From: Chloroflexota bacterium
Lineage (GTDB): Bacteria; Chloroflexota; Limnocylindria; Limnocylindrales; CSP1-4
Length of the DNA stretch: 11,232 nucleotides
NCBI GenBank assembly: GCA_025355255.1
Contig: JANYAA010000049.1
Span: 1 to 11,232, forward strand
Direction: 5' to 3'
In this document: positions 1-6,803 of the stretch, one piece after another
Layout: each line of letters opens with the position of its first letter
How positions within the stretch are numbered: position 1 is the stretch's first letter
The notes under the pieces: model-generated
Told to the model about the DNA's origin: nothing
Database searches by the model: none
What the model saw: the letters and a program-made list of their open reading frames with translations, nothing else
Position numbers and translations under genes: made by a program

Positions 1-141
1 CTGGCGGTGGCGGCGGTGTTTGGGCCGATGGCCCGCCGCGCTCGGCTTGACGGGCGGGCGCTGTTGGTGGGCGGCCTGTTGTACGTGGTGTACCTGGCGC
101 TCGTGGGCGCCGAAGTGGCGGGTTTCCTCCCGGCGGTCTGA
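1..141 (+). CDS. C-terminal fragment of an integral membrane protein, possibly Na+/Ca2+ exchanger family
   Basis: The reading frame is open from the first base and ends at TGA (139-141), giving the last 46 residues of a protein whose start lies outside the window. The visible part has one hydrophobic stretch, then a short basic loop (RRARLDG), then a second hydrophobic helix (about residues 20-44, LLVGGLLYVVYLALVG) ending a few residues before the stop. A basic loop followed by a final helix rich in Leu, Tyr and Val resembles the end of the sodium/calcium exchanger (CaCA) family. The fragment is too short to prove this, and any multi-pass transporter could end this way. It is followed by a 284-base gap containing a strong hairpin, so it is probably the last gene of its unit. 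Confidence is good that it is coding and low for the family. Confidence 0.5.
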   Translation: MAVAAVFGPMARRARLDGRALLVGGLLYVVYLALVGAEVAGFLPAV

Positions 142-190
142 CCTGGGCGGGTCGGTCGTGCGGCAGATATTCCCCGCGGACATCGTTTCG

Positions 191-232
191 GGCGGCATCG
201 CGTCGCAGTGATGCCGCCGGGGCATCACTGCG
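191..232 (+). terminator. Overlapping GC-rich inverted repeats; candidate terminator or alternative RNA switch
   Basis: Two perfect stems share a central segment. GGCGGCATC (191-199) pairs with GATGCCGCC (210-218), with a 10-base loop. CGCAGTGATGCC (204-215) pairs with GGCATCACTGCG (221-232), with a 5-base loop; a G-U and a G-C pair extend that stem outward to 202 and 234. Because both stems use 210-215, only one can form at a time. The structure lies about 50 to 60 bases after the stop of the upstream gene, which fits a transcription terminator, but no U-tract follows. As DNA it could also be a dyad operator. The repeats are certain; the function is inferred. Confidence 0.45.
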
Positions 233-358
233 GCACTGTCGCGCCACACCACCCGCGTTTCTGCCCCAGCAAACCCCCGTTGGCCTCGCTGCGGCGCCCG
301 CGGTCAAGATCGATGCCCCCCCAGGAATACTCAGGTTGCCAGGGCTCCAAGTGCGGAG

Positions 359-367
359 TGCTAGACT
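359..367 (+). promoter_or_regulatory. Extended -10 promoter of ilvE
   Basis: The sequence TGCTAGACT contains the extended -10 TGn followed by TAGACT (362-367), which matches TATAAT at T1, A2, A4 and T6. A TTGCCA at 336-341 resembles a -35 box but sits 20 bases away, longer than ideal; an extended -10 depends less on the -35. The predicted start point is near 374, giving a leader of about 50 bases before the ATG at 426. The same TAGACT hexamer is found at a similar distance before ileS. Confidence 0.4.
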
Positions 368-413
368 CGATTCAAAGGGACCTCACCACCCGTCCGGCCG
401 TTTGCACGCCATT

Positions 414-417
414 GGAG
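414..417 (+). promoter_or_regulatory. Ribosome-binding site deciding the ilvE start
   Basis: GGAG ends 8 bases before the ATG at 426, a standard Shine-Dalgarno spacing. It supports 426 as the start over the in-frame TTG at 336, which would add 30 residues unlike this family and would overlap the likely promoter. Confidence 0.55.
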
Positions 418-425
418 CCGCCCCG

Positions 426-1385
426 ATGTCCAGCCAGCCGTCCGCCGCAGTCTCCGCCAAGGCCAACCCGCTCGACGAGCTGATCGCCTATTTCGAGGGC
501 GACTACGTTGCGCTCAAGGACGCGAACGTCAGCATCATGACGCACGCATTCATGTACGGGACGGCGACGTTTGAGGGCATCCGCGCCTACTGGAATGCGG
601 AGCAGGGCACGCTCTACGCGCTGTTTGTCCGCGAACATGTTCGCCGCATCCGCAACTCAGCGAAGTTGCTGTTGATGGAGAACGTTCCGTCCGAGGACGA
701 GCTGGTGGAGATCATCTGCGAGACCATCCGACGCAACGCCTTCCGTGAGGACGCGTACATCCGGCCGTCGTTCTACAAGAGCACGCGGGCCATCGGTGTT
801 CGGCTGCACCACCTTGACCACGAGCTGTACGTGATCGCCACGCCGTTTGGCAACTACATCGACATCGAGAAGGGCGTCCGCGTGATGTCCTCCTCTTGGC
901 GGCGCAACGCCGATGAGGCGCTGCCGGCCCGCGGCAAGCTTGTGGGCGGCTACGTGAACATGGCGTTCCAGAAGTCCGAAGCGGAGCTCAACGGCTTCGA
1001 CGAGGCGCTGGTGATGACGCCCGACGGCCACGCCTCGGAGGGCTCGGCCGCCAACTTGTTTGTCGTGCGCGACGGCGTGCTGCTGACGCCGCCCGTGTCG
1101 GATGACATCCTTGAGGGCGTGACCCGCAAGGCAATCCTCGGCCTCGCCGAAGACCTGGGCATTCCCACCGAGGTCCGCTCCATCGATCGCTCGGAGCTCT
1201 ACGTTTGCGACGAGGCGTTCCTGGTGGGCACCGGCGTCCAGGTGAGCCCGGTCATCGAGGTGGACCACCGCGCGGTGGGCGACGGCAAGATCGGCCCGAT
1301 CTCGCGCAGGATCAGCGAGCGCTATTTCGCGGCGGTCCGGGGCAACCTGCCCGAGTACCGGAGCTGGCTGACCGTCATTCGCTAG
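426..1385 (+). CDS. ilvE: Branched-chain amino acid aminotransferase
   Basis: This gene encodes a 319-residue cytoplasmic PLP enzyme, the usual length for fold-type IV (class IV) aminotransferases. It performs the last step of isoleucine, leucine and valine synthesis, moving an amino group between glutamate and branched-chain 2-oxo acids. The N-terminus shows the family pattern MTHAFMYGTATFEGIRAYW (about residues 38-56). The PLP-binding lysine is K171 in GKLVGGYVN, and the cofactor-binding SEGSAANLF motif follows (residues 204-212, with E205 expected to contact the PLP ring nitrogen). The loop FLVGTGVQVSPV (about 265-276) is the phosphate and substrate loop; it reads GTGVQ where E. coli IlvE has GTAAE, a variation within the family. 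Classification as IlvE rather than D-amino-acid transaminase or 4-amino-4-deoxychorismate lyase rests on overall resemblance and is firm. It stands alone, not with ilvBNC or leu genes, and converges with the LCP gene. Confidence 0.93.
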   Translation: MSSQPSAAVSAKANPLDELIAYFEGDYVALKDANVSIMTHAFMYGTATFEGIRAYWNAEQGTLYALFVREHVRRIRNSAKLLLMENVPSEDELVEIICETIRRNAFREDAYIRPSFYKSTRAIGVRLHHLDHELYVIATPFGNYIDIEKGVRVMSSSWRRNADEALPARGKLVGGYVNMAFQKSEAELNGFDEALVMTPDGHASEGSAANLFVVRDGVLLTPPVSDDILEGVTRKAILGLAEDLGIPTEVRSIDRSELYVCDEAFLVGTGVQVSPVIEVDHRAVGDGKIGPISRRISERYFAAVRGNLPEYRSWLTVIR

Positions 1386-1403
1386 GCGCGGAGGCCCGCG
1401 GCG

Positions 1404-3311
1404 CTACAGCCTGGCGCGGTCCCGAACCTCGGCGAGCCCCGCCTCCGCGAGGCCAGCATCGGGGCCGATGTACCCAAGGGTTGGCGCGGTGAGATCCGGC
1501 GCCTTCTGCCCCAGCGTGACGATGATCTGGGCCGCAATCGTCGGGTCTGTGATCGTGGTCGCCTGGACGCCGTACGACTTCTTGAGAAACGCGATCGTCT
1601 GCTGCAGCTGGGACTCCGCACCGTTGTAGACCACGATCTGCGTGGCGGGGGCGACCGCCGCCTTGAGGTTGGGCGCGGACGCGTTCATCCCGTAGAACGA
1701 GAGGTAGTCCGCGTTGTCTGTGGCAAGGCCAGTTCGACCGGAGCCGTTGAGGACCCACACGGTGGCCGATTCGGCGGCCAGCGCCTCCCGGGCAGCAAGG
1801 AGCGACTGGTCGGTGTTGAAGGCCTGCGCCGCGGCCTGCCGGACACGCGCCGCGTTGATCACCACGTTGCTGTTGGTCCCGCCGGAGGGGCCCCACATGT
1901 CAACCGCGTAGAAGGGGGGCCCGAAGACGTAGCTTTTGATGTTCTTCGTGTCCACCTTCTCCGCCAGCGCCAGCAGCGACGGCAGCTGATCGGTGGGGAT
2001 GTCGGTCTTGACCGACGTCTTGAGCGCGTCCACAAGGGCCGGCAGGTTGGCCAGCACCGACCTGACGTCCATCTGCTGGCGCACCGACAGGATGACCCGC
2101 TGCTGGCGATAGCCCCGGTCATAGTCCGTGGACATGCCGTGGCGCGACCGCGCGTACACAAGGGCCTGGGTGCCCGTCATATGCTGCGGACCGGCCGGAA
2201 TGTAGATCCGAGTGTGTGCGCCGTCGGTGATGGGGAAGCCGCTGTCGGCGACGGGGATCTGGACGTTGACCAGCACCCCGCCGATCGTGTCCACCGACGT
2301 CACGAAGCCCTGGAAGTTCACCATCACGTAATAGTTGATGTTGATCCCGTACAGGTTGCCAAGGATCGCCTTGAGCGCAGTAAAGCCACGAGTGTTAGCC
2401 GTCTTGCCGGGCCACAGGTCGGTCCGGTTTCGGTTGGCGGCAAACCAGCTGTTGATCTTGCCCCCGTACGCGGATCCCCAGAGCGGCTGGGCGTTGGCCG
2501 GGACCGGCACGCCCACGCTGTCGCGCGGCACCTGGAACATCGCCACGCGGCCAGTGCCCGGGTCGATGGACGCGACGATCATCGTGTCGGTGTTGAAGGT
2601 GCTGGAGTTGCCGCGCTGGTCGCTGCCGATGAGCAGGATGTTCAGCCGGTCGGTGCCGTTCCACGGGGGCAGCGTGGGGGCGATGGTGCCGGCGGCGGAC
2701 GGGTTGGGCGTTGGCGGCGCGTCGGTGGGCAGCGGCGTGTCGCCGACACCGTCGGACGCGCCCGGGGAGGGGGCGCCGCCAGGAGCGGGAGAGTCCGCAG
2801 GCTGGTTGCACGACGGGTCGGTGGAGTCTGAAGTGAAGACGCAGTTGACGAGGTCCAGCGCCATTGCGTTGTACCGCGCCACTGCCACATGGCCACCGGC
2901 CATCACCAGGATCACGCCAATCAGCCCGGCCGCCGAGACGGACCCGAGCGCAATGCGCCCCGAACTCCGGCTGCGGCCGCGCGTTGACCCAGCACCATCC
3001 GCCTCGTTGAGGAACCGCGCAACCTGCCATGCGTCCACCACGGCCACCAGTCGGTAGACGAAGGCGATCGCGTTGATCACGAAGAGCGCGATCAGCACTG
3101 GCTGCTGCACCACAAATCCGAGGAGTTCCACCCGGTTGGCCCGCAGCACAATGCCGCCCATCAGCGCGAGCGTCAGCAGCGGCGCCGCGGCAAACCCAAG
3201 CGCTCGGGTGAAGGCGCCCGCGTAGGCGTGCCCGAGGCCCGGGAACAGCAGGGACAGGAACGCGGCGGCGAATGCGGAGCGCTCACGCGGCGCACGAGGG
3301 GAGGTCGACAT
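1404..3311 (-). CDS. LytR-CpsA-Psr (LCP) family protein with LytR_C domain
   Basis: LCP proteins act outside the membrane, transferring polyprenyl-phosphate-linked glycopolymers to peptidoglycan or other envelope acceptors. With the start at 3311 the protein has 635 residues. It begins with three to four hydrophobic segments (about 11-30, 36-57, 69-92, 124-146), the first carrying the motif FPGLGHAYAG. A Pro/Ser/Thr-rich linker follows (about 160-218). The LCP catalytic domain starts at LNILLIGSDQRG (223-234) and has TDTMIVASID (241-250), VPRDS (261-265) and ARSRHGMSTDYDRGYRQQR (387-405), supplying the conserved Asp and Arg residues. A LytR_C domain follows (about 516-600, starting ATVWVLNGSGRTG). 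The 3311 start is preferred because a TATGAT lies 7 bases upstream, as for a leaderless message, and MSTSPR is a natural N-terminus. In-frame starts at 3323 (ATG) and 3338 (GTG) remain possible. The gene converges with ilvE (18-base gap) and diverges from ileS. Confidence 0.9.
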   Translation of the reverse strand: MSTSPRAPRERSAFAAAFLSLLFPGLGHAYAGAFTRALGFAAAPLLTLALMGGIVLRANRVELLGFVVQQPVLIALFVINAIAFVYRLVAVVDAWQVARFLNEADGAGSTRGRSRSSGRIALGSVSAAGLIGVILVMAGGHVAVARYNAMALDLVNCVFTSDSTDPSCNQPADSPAPGGAPSPGASDGVGDTPLPTDAPPTPNPSAAGTIAPTLPPWNGTDRLNILLIGSDQRGNSSTFNTDTMIVASIDPGTGRVAMFQVPRDSVGVPVPANAQPLWGSAYGGKINSWFAANRNRTDLWPGKTANTRGFTALKAILGNLYGININYYVMVNFQGFVTSVDTIGGVLVNVQIPVADSGFPITDGAHTRIYIPAGPQHMTGTQALVYARSRHGMSTDYDRGYRQQRVILSVRQQMDVRSVLANLPALVDALKTSVKTDIPTDQLPSLLALAEKVDTKNIKSYVFGPPFYAVDMWGPSGGTNSNVVINAARVRQAAAQAFNTDQSLLAAREALAAESATVWVLNGSGRTGLATDNADYLSFYGMNASAPNLKAAVAPATQIVVYNGAESQLQQTIAFLKKSYGVQATTITDPTIAAQIIVTLGQKAPDLTAPTLGYIGPDAGLAEAGLAEVRDRARL

Positions 3312-3318
3312 CGCGCGG

Positions 3319-3324
3319 ATCATA
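3319..3324 (-). promoter_or_regulatory. Candidate -10 of a leaderless LCP-gene promoter
   Basis: On the minus strand TATGAT (3324 to 3319) matches TATAAT in five of six positions and ends 7 bases before the ATG at 3311, so transcription could start at the A of the start codon. No Shine-Dalgarno precedes that ATG, as expected for a leaderless message. No good -35 is seen 16 to 19 bases upstream. An 8-base palindrome CGGTACCG (3328-3335) lies immediately upstream and could be an operator. The assignment is a suggestion only. Confidence 0.3.
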
Positions 3325-3418
3325 CGCCGGTACCGCACGCCGAGGATTCTGGCCCCTGTCGATGGCTCGCCGCGCAGCCGCTAGCCTCGCCGTCGGCGCA
3401 GGACCGGCCTGTGTTCCG

Positions 3419-3424
3419 TAGACT
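3419..3424 (+). promoter_or_regulatory. Candidate -10 of the ileS operon promoter
   Basis: TAGACT lies 52 bases before the ileS ATG and is identical to the -10 proposed for ilvE. No clear -35 is found 17 bases upstream. A second candidate, TAGCCT at 3382-3387, has a partial -35 (TCGATG, 3359-3364) at 17-base spacing. The 165-base divergent region shows no T-box: the conserved T-box antiterminator sequence is absent, and so is any terminator hairpin with a U-tract. The region also has an 11-base palindrome, CGCCGTCGGCG (3388-3398), of unknown meaning. Confidence 0.35.
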
Positions 3425-3476
3425 GGTGGCCCGCCGCAGCCCGCCCGAGAGCCGCGACCGCGCCGCATGAGGCCCG

Positions 3477-6400
3477 ATGTTCCAGCCCGTCTCCGCCCGA
3501 CCTGACTTTGTCGCCCAGGAGCACGCCTTGCTCCGCGAGTGGGCTGAGCGGCGCACGTTCGCCCGCCTCCGCGCCCAGAACGCCGGCGGGCCGCGCTACA
3601 GCTTCCTCGACGGGCCCATTACCGCCAACAACCCGATGGGCGTCCACCACGCCTGGGGCCGCTCCTACAAGGATCTCTACCAGCGCTTCCACGCGATGCT
3701 GGGCGAGGACGAGCGGTACCAGAACGGGTTTGACTGCCAAGGCCTGTGGGTGGAGGTCAACGTCGAGAAGGCGCTGGGCTTTACCTCTAAGCGCGACATC
3801 GAGGCCTTTGGCATTGCGGAGTTTGTCCGCCTGTGCAAGCAGCGCGTCCTGACCTACGCGGCACGCCAGACCGAGCAGAGCATGCGCCTTGGCTACTGGA
3901 TGGACTGGAACGATCCGGCCGAACTGCTCCGCCTGCGCGACATGCTGGGCGAGGACCCCACCCAGATCACCACGGTGCAGGGCCCCAAGGGCTCGGTCAC
4001 GGACACCGTCGAGATGATCGTGGGCCGCTTGGGCATGCCAGAACTTGGCGGCAGCTACTTCACGTTCAGCAACGAGAACAACGACCTCATCTGGGGCTTC
4101 CTGGCCGAGTGCAACAAGCGCGGCTGGGTCTACCGCGGCCACGACACCATGCCGTGGTGCCCGCGCTGCGGGACCGGCCTCTCGCAGATGGAAATGAACG
4201 AGGGCTACCAGGACCGCGAGGATCCGGGGCTCACCGTGCGCTTTCCCCTGGTGGACCGCCGCGGCGAGGCGCTGCTCGTCTGGACCACCACCCCGTGGAC
4301 GCTTGCGGCCAACGTTGCCGCCGCCGTGGGTGCGGACCTCCCGTACGTGCGCGTGCGCCAGGGCGAGGACACGTTCTGGCTTGGCAAGGCCAGCCTCAAG
4401 CGCGCCTTGCGCGGCCCATTCGAGATCCTCGAGGAGCGCCCCGGCAGGGAGCTCGCCGGTTGGGGCTACACCGGCCCCTTTGACGCGCTGCCCGCCGTCG
4501 CCACGGCATTTGCTGAGGCCGGCTACCAGCACAAGGTGGTCGTCTGGGACCAGGTGGGCGAGGACGAGGGGACGGGCATCGTCCATATCGCGCCCGGCTG
4601 CGGCGCCGAGGACTACCAGCTGGGCCACGCCATCGGCCTGCCCGTCATTGGCCCCATCGACGAGGACGGCCGCTACTACGACGGCTTTGGCTGGCTGAGC
4701 GGCAAGGACGCCCCAGAGGTTGCCGAAGAGGTTGTCAGCGACCTTGAGCAGCGCGGCTTCTTCTATCACCTTGAGCCGTATTCGCACCGCTACCCGCACT
4801 GCTGGCGCTGCAGCACGCCGCTGCTGTTCAGGCTCGTGGACGAGTGGTACATCAGCATGGGCCCGGTCTACAGCCAGCCCCGCGAGACGCTCACCAAGGA
4901 GCAGGTGGACGCGAGCCTCCGCTACCAGATCATGGAGGTGGTGGACCGGATCCGGTGGATCCCGGGCTTCGGCTATGACCGGGAGCTGGACTGGCTGCTC
5001 AACATGCGCGACTGGATGATCTCCAAGAAGCGCTACTACGGGCTCGCGCTGCCCATCTACGACTGCATGGCCTGCGGTGCGTTTGACGTCATCGGCGGCC
5101 GCGAAGAGCTGAAGGCGCGGGCCGTGGCCGGCTGGGACGCCTTTGAGGGCCACACCCCCCACCGCCCCTACGTGGACGAGGTCAAGATCGCCTGTTCCAA
5201 GTGCGGGGAGCCGGTCTCGCGCATCACCGACGTGGGCAACCCCTGGCTGGACGCGGGGATCGTGCCGTTCTCCACGCTCCACTTCCGCGAGGACCCGGAG
5301 TACTGGGCGAAGTGGTTCCCAGCCGACTTCATCAGCGAGTCCTTCCCGGGCCAGTTCCGCAACTGGTTTTACGCGATGCTCGCCATGAGCACCGTGCTCC
5401 GCCGTGAGGAGCCGTTCAAGACGATCTTTGGCTACGCCACGCTCTTCGGCGAGGACGGGCGGCCCATGCACAAGAGCTGGGGCAACGCCATCGAGTTTGA
5501 CGAGGCCGCTGAGCGCATGGGCGTGGACGTCATGCGCTGGATGTATGCGTCCGCGCGGCCCGACGACAACATCCTGTTTGGCTGGCATGCCGCGGACGAG
5601 GCCCGGCGCGGCCTCCTGGTGCTGTGGAACGTCTACGCGTTCTTCGTCACCTACGCACGTCTGGCCGGCTGGACCCCGGCGGCCGGAGCACCGCCGCTGG
5701 AGGAGCGCCCGCCGCTGGACCGCTGGATCGTCTCGCGCATGGCCGGTGTCACGGCGCAAGTTGAGGCGCGGCTTCGCGATTACGACGTTGAGGCGGCCAC
5801 GCGCCACCTCGACGGCTTCATCGACGACCTGTCCACCTGGTACCTGCGCCTCTCGCGCCGGCGCATGTCGCGCAGCACGGGCGCGGACCGGGACTCGGCG
5901 TTCGCCACGCTCCACCAGGTGCTGACTGCGCTGGCCCGGACCGTCGCACCCATCCTGCCGTTCTTGTCCGAGTCGATCTACGGCAACCTCGTAGCCTTGG
6001 TGGACCCGGGCGCGCCGGACTCCGTCCACCTCTCAGGCTGGCCGGCCGCCGAGCTGGCGCCGCTCCGCGACGAGGCGCTCGAGGACGCGATGGCCGTGGC
6101 CCGCAAGGCCGTGGACCTTTCGCGGACCTTGCGCGGGCAGGCCGGGCTCAAGGTTCGCCAGCCGCTCGCCCGTCTCTGGGTGGCGCTGCCGGGTCGCCAG
6201 GTGGGCGAGCTGGACGCGCTGTTGGAGCTGGTTCGCGCTGAGGCCAACGTCAAGGACGTGGAGCTCATCGGCGACGAGTCGGACCTCGTGGATCGCGGCG
6301 TCAAGGTGCTGCTGCCCAAGGTTGGCACGAAGCTCGGCGGGCAGATCCCGGCCGTCATGGCCGCGGCACGCGAAGGGCGCTTCTCCATCAACCCGGACGG

Positions 6401-6803
6401 GTCCGTCACCCTTGAGGGTCTGACGCTGGCGCCCGACGAGGTGGAGGTTCAGGCCACGCCCCGTCCCGGCACCGCCGTTGCGCATGACGGCGGCCTCGTC
6501 GCCATCATCGACACGGTCATCACCCCCGAGCTGCGCGCTGAGGGCGATGCACGCGAGCTCTCGCGAGCTATTCAGGACCTACGAAAAGAGGCCGAGCTGG
6601 ACCTCGATGCGCGGATCACGCTCTGGATTGCCGGGGTTGGCCTTGAGGTGGAGCCGCACCTCGCCGGGGTTGCCGCCGACACGCTGGCCGACGAGGTTCG
6701 CCGTGACGCGCCGCCCCCGGACCTGCGGGTGGCCACGGTGAAGCTTGACGCGGGCGAGGCGCAGATCGCGCTCCGCGCAATCGACGGGACGGGCGCCGCA
6801 TGA
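3477..6803 (+). CDS. ileS: Isoleucyl-tRNA synthetase, type 2, with altered GVHH signature
   Basis: This 1108-residue cytoplasmic class I synthetase joins isoleucine to tRNA-Ile and edits mischarged valine. The catalytic fold starts at FLDGPITANNPMGVHHAWGR (43-62), where the HIGH signature reads GVHH (55-58). The editing (CP1) domain shows VWTTTPWTL (268-276) and GTGIVHIAPGCGAEDY (365-380). CxxC pairs at C228/C231, C442/C445, C530/C533 and C573/C576 probably bind zinc. The KMSKS loop is PMHKS (663-667). An anticodon-binding helical domain follows (about 740-860), then a C-terminal region of DUF5915 type (about 930-1100) instead of the zinc finger of E. coli-type enzymes; these place it in the type 2 group. 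Residues 145-195 look like an extra segment before SYFTFSNENN. The start ATG has GAGG only 4 bases upstream, a short spacing. It heads the operon and overlaps lspA by ATGA. IleRS is clearly favoured over ValRS or LeuRS by overall resemblance and the DUF5915-type tail. Confidence 0.94.
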   Translation: MFQPVSARPDFVAQEHALLREWAERRTFARLRAQNAGGPRYSFLDGPITANNPMGVHHAWGRSYKDLYQRFHAMLGEDERYQNGFDCQGLWVEVNVEKALGFTSKRDIEAFGIAEFVRLCKQRVLTYAARQTEQSMRLGYWMDWNDPAELLRLRDMLGEDPTQITTVQGPKGSVTDTVEMIVGRLGMPELGGSYFTFSNENNDLIWGFLAECNKRGWVYRGHDTMPWCPRCGTGLSQMEMNEGYQDREDPGLTVRFPLVDRRGEALLVWTTTPWTLAANVAAAVGADLPYVRVRQGEDTFWLGKASLKRALRGPFEILEERPGRELAGWGYTGPFDALPAVATAFAEAGYQHKVVVWDQVGEDEGTGIVHIAPGCGAEDYQLGHAIGLPVIGPIDEDGRYYDGFGWLSGKDAPEVAEEVVSDLEQRGFFYHLEPYSHRYPHCWRCSTPLLFRLVDEWYISMGPVYSQPRETLTKEQVDASLRYQIMEVVDRIRWIPGFGYDRELDWLLNMRDWMISKKRYYGLALPIYDCMACGAFDVIGGREELKARAVAGWDAFEGHTPHRPYVDEVKIACSKCGEPVSRITDVGNPWLDAGIVPFSTLHFREDPEYWAKWFPADFISESFPGQFRNWFYAMLAMSTVLRREEPFKTIFGYATLFGEDGRPMHKSWGNAIEFDEAAERMGVDVMRWMYASARPDDNILFGWHAADEARRGLLVLWNVYAFFVTYARLAGWTPAAGAPPLEERPPLDRWIVSRMAGVTAQVEARLRDYDVEAATRHLDGFIDDLSTWYLRLSRRRMSRSTGADRDSAFATLHQVLTALARTVAPILPFLSESIYGNLVALVDPGAPDSVHLSGWPAAELAPLRDEALEDAMAVARKAVDLSRTLRGQAGLKVRQPLARLWVALPGRQVGELDALLELVRAEANVKDVELIGDESDLVDRGVKVLLPKVGTKLGGQIPAVMAAAREGRFSINPDGSVTLEGLTLAPDEVEVQATPRPGTAVAHDGGLVAIIDTVITPELRAEGDARELSRAIQDLRKEAELDLDARITLWIAGVGLEVEPHLAGVAADTLADEVRRDAPPPDLRVATVKLDAGEAQIALRAIDGTGAA

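Larger units (their letters stand above)
142..425. other. Intergenic region upstream of ilvE
   Basis: This 284-base stretch separates the upstream membrane-protein tail from ilvE. I find no convincing coding frame in it. Short open frames on the plus strand (for example 208-483) lack a recognisable product and run over the ilvE start. It holds the overlapping inverted repeats at 191-232, a C-rich stretch including a run of seven C at 316-322, and the ilvE promoter and ribosome-binding site. I searched by eye for a T-box, a leader peptide rich in Ile/Leu/Val codons and a tRNA, and saw none. Confidence 0.6.

Noticed and set aside
356..364. GAGTGCTAG resembling half of a CIRCE (HrcA) operator
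   Set aside because: The matching TTAGCACTC half is missing 9 bases upstream, and ilvE is not a heat-shock gene.
336..425. Extended ilvE start at TTG 336
   Set aside because: The added 30 residues are unlike the family, the segment overlaps the likely promoter, and the ATG at 426 has a well-placed GGAG.
1386..1404. Short hairpin (CGCGG / CCGCG) between ilvE and the LCP gene as a bidirectional terminator
   Set aside because: The stem is only 5 bp with a 4-base loop and no U-tract on either strand; such stems are expected by chance at this GC content.
2335..3057. Plus-strand open frames within the LCP gene (also 2139-2831)
   Set aside because: Both oppose the conserved LCP and linker coding sequence and show no domain or ribosome-binding site.
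3312..3476. T-box riboswitch before ileS
   Set aside because: The conserved T-box antiterminator sequence and a terminator with U-tract are both absent, and the 165-base region also has to serve the divergent LCP gene.
3381..6029. 882-codon open frame on the minus strand across ileS
   Set aside because: It is exactly opposite a conserved IleRS, is rich in Val/Ala/Arg/His with no recognisable domain, and is a typical artefact of high GC, where antisense stop codons are rare.
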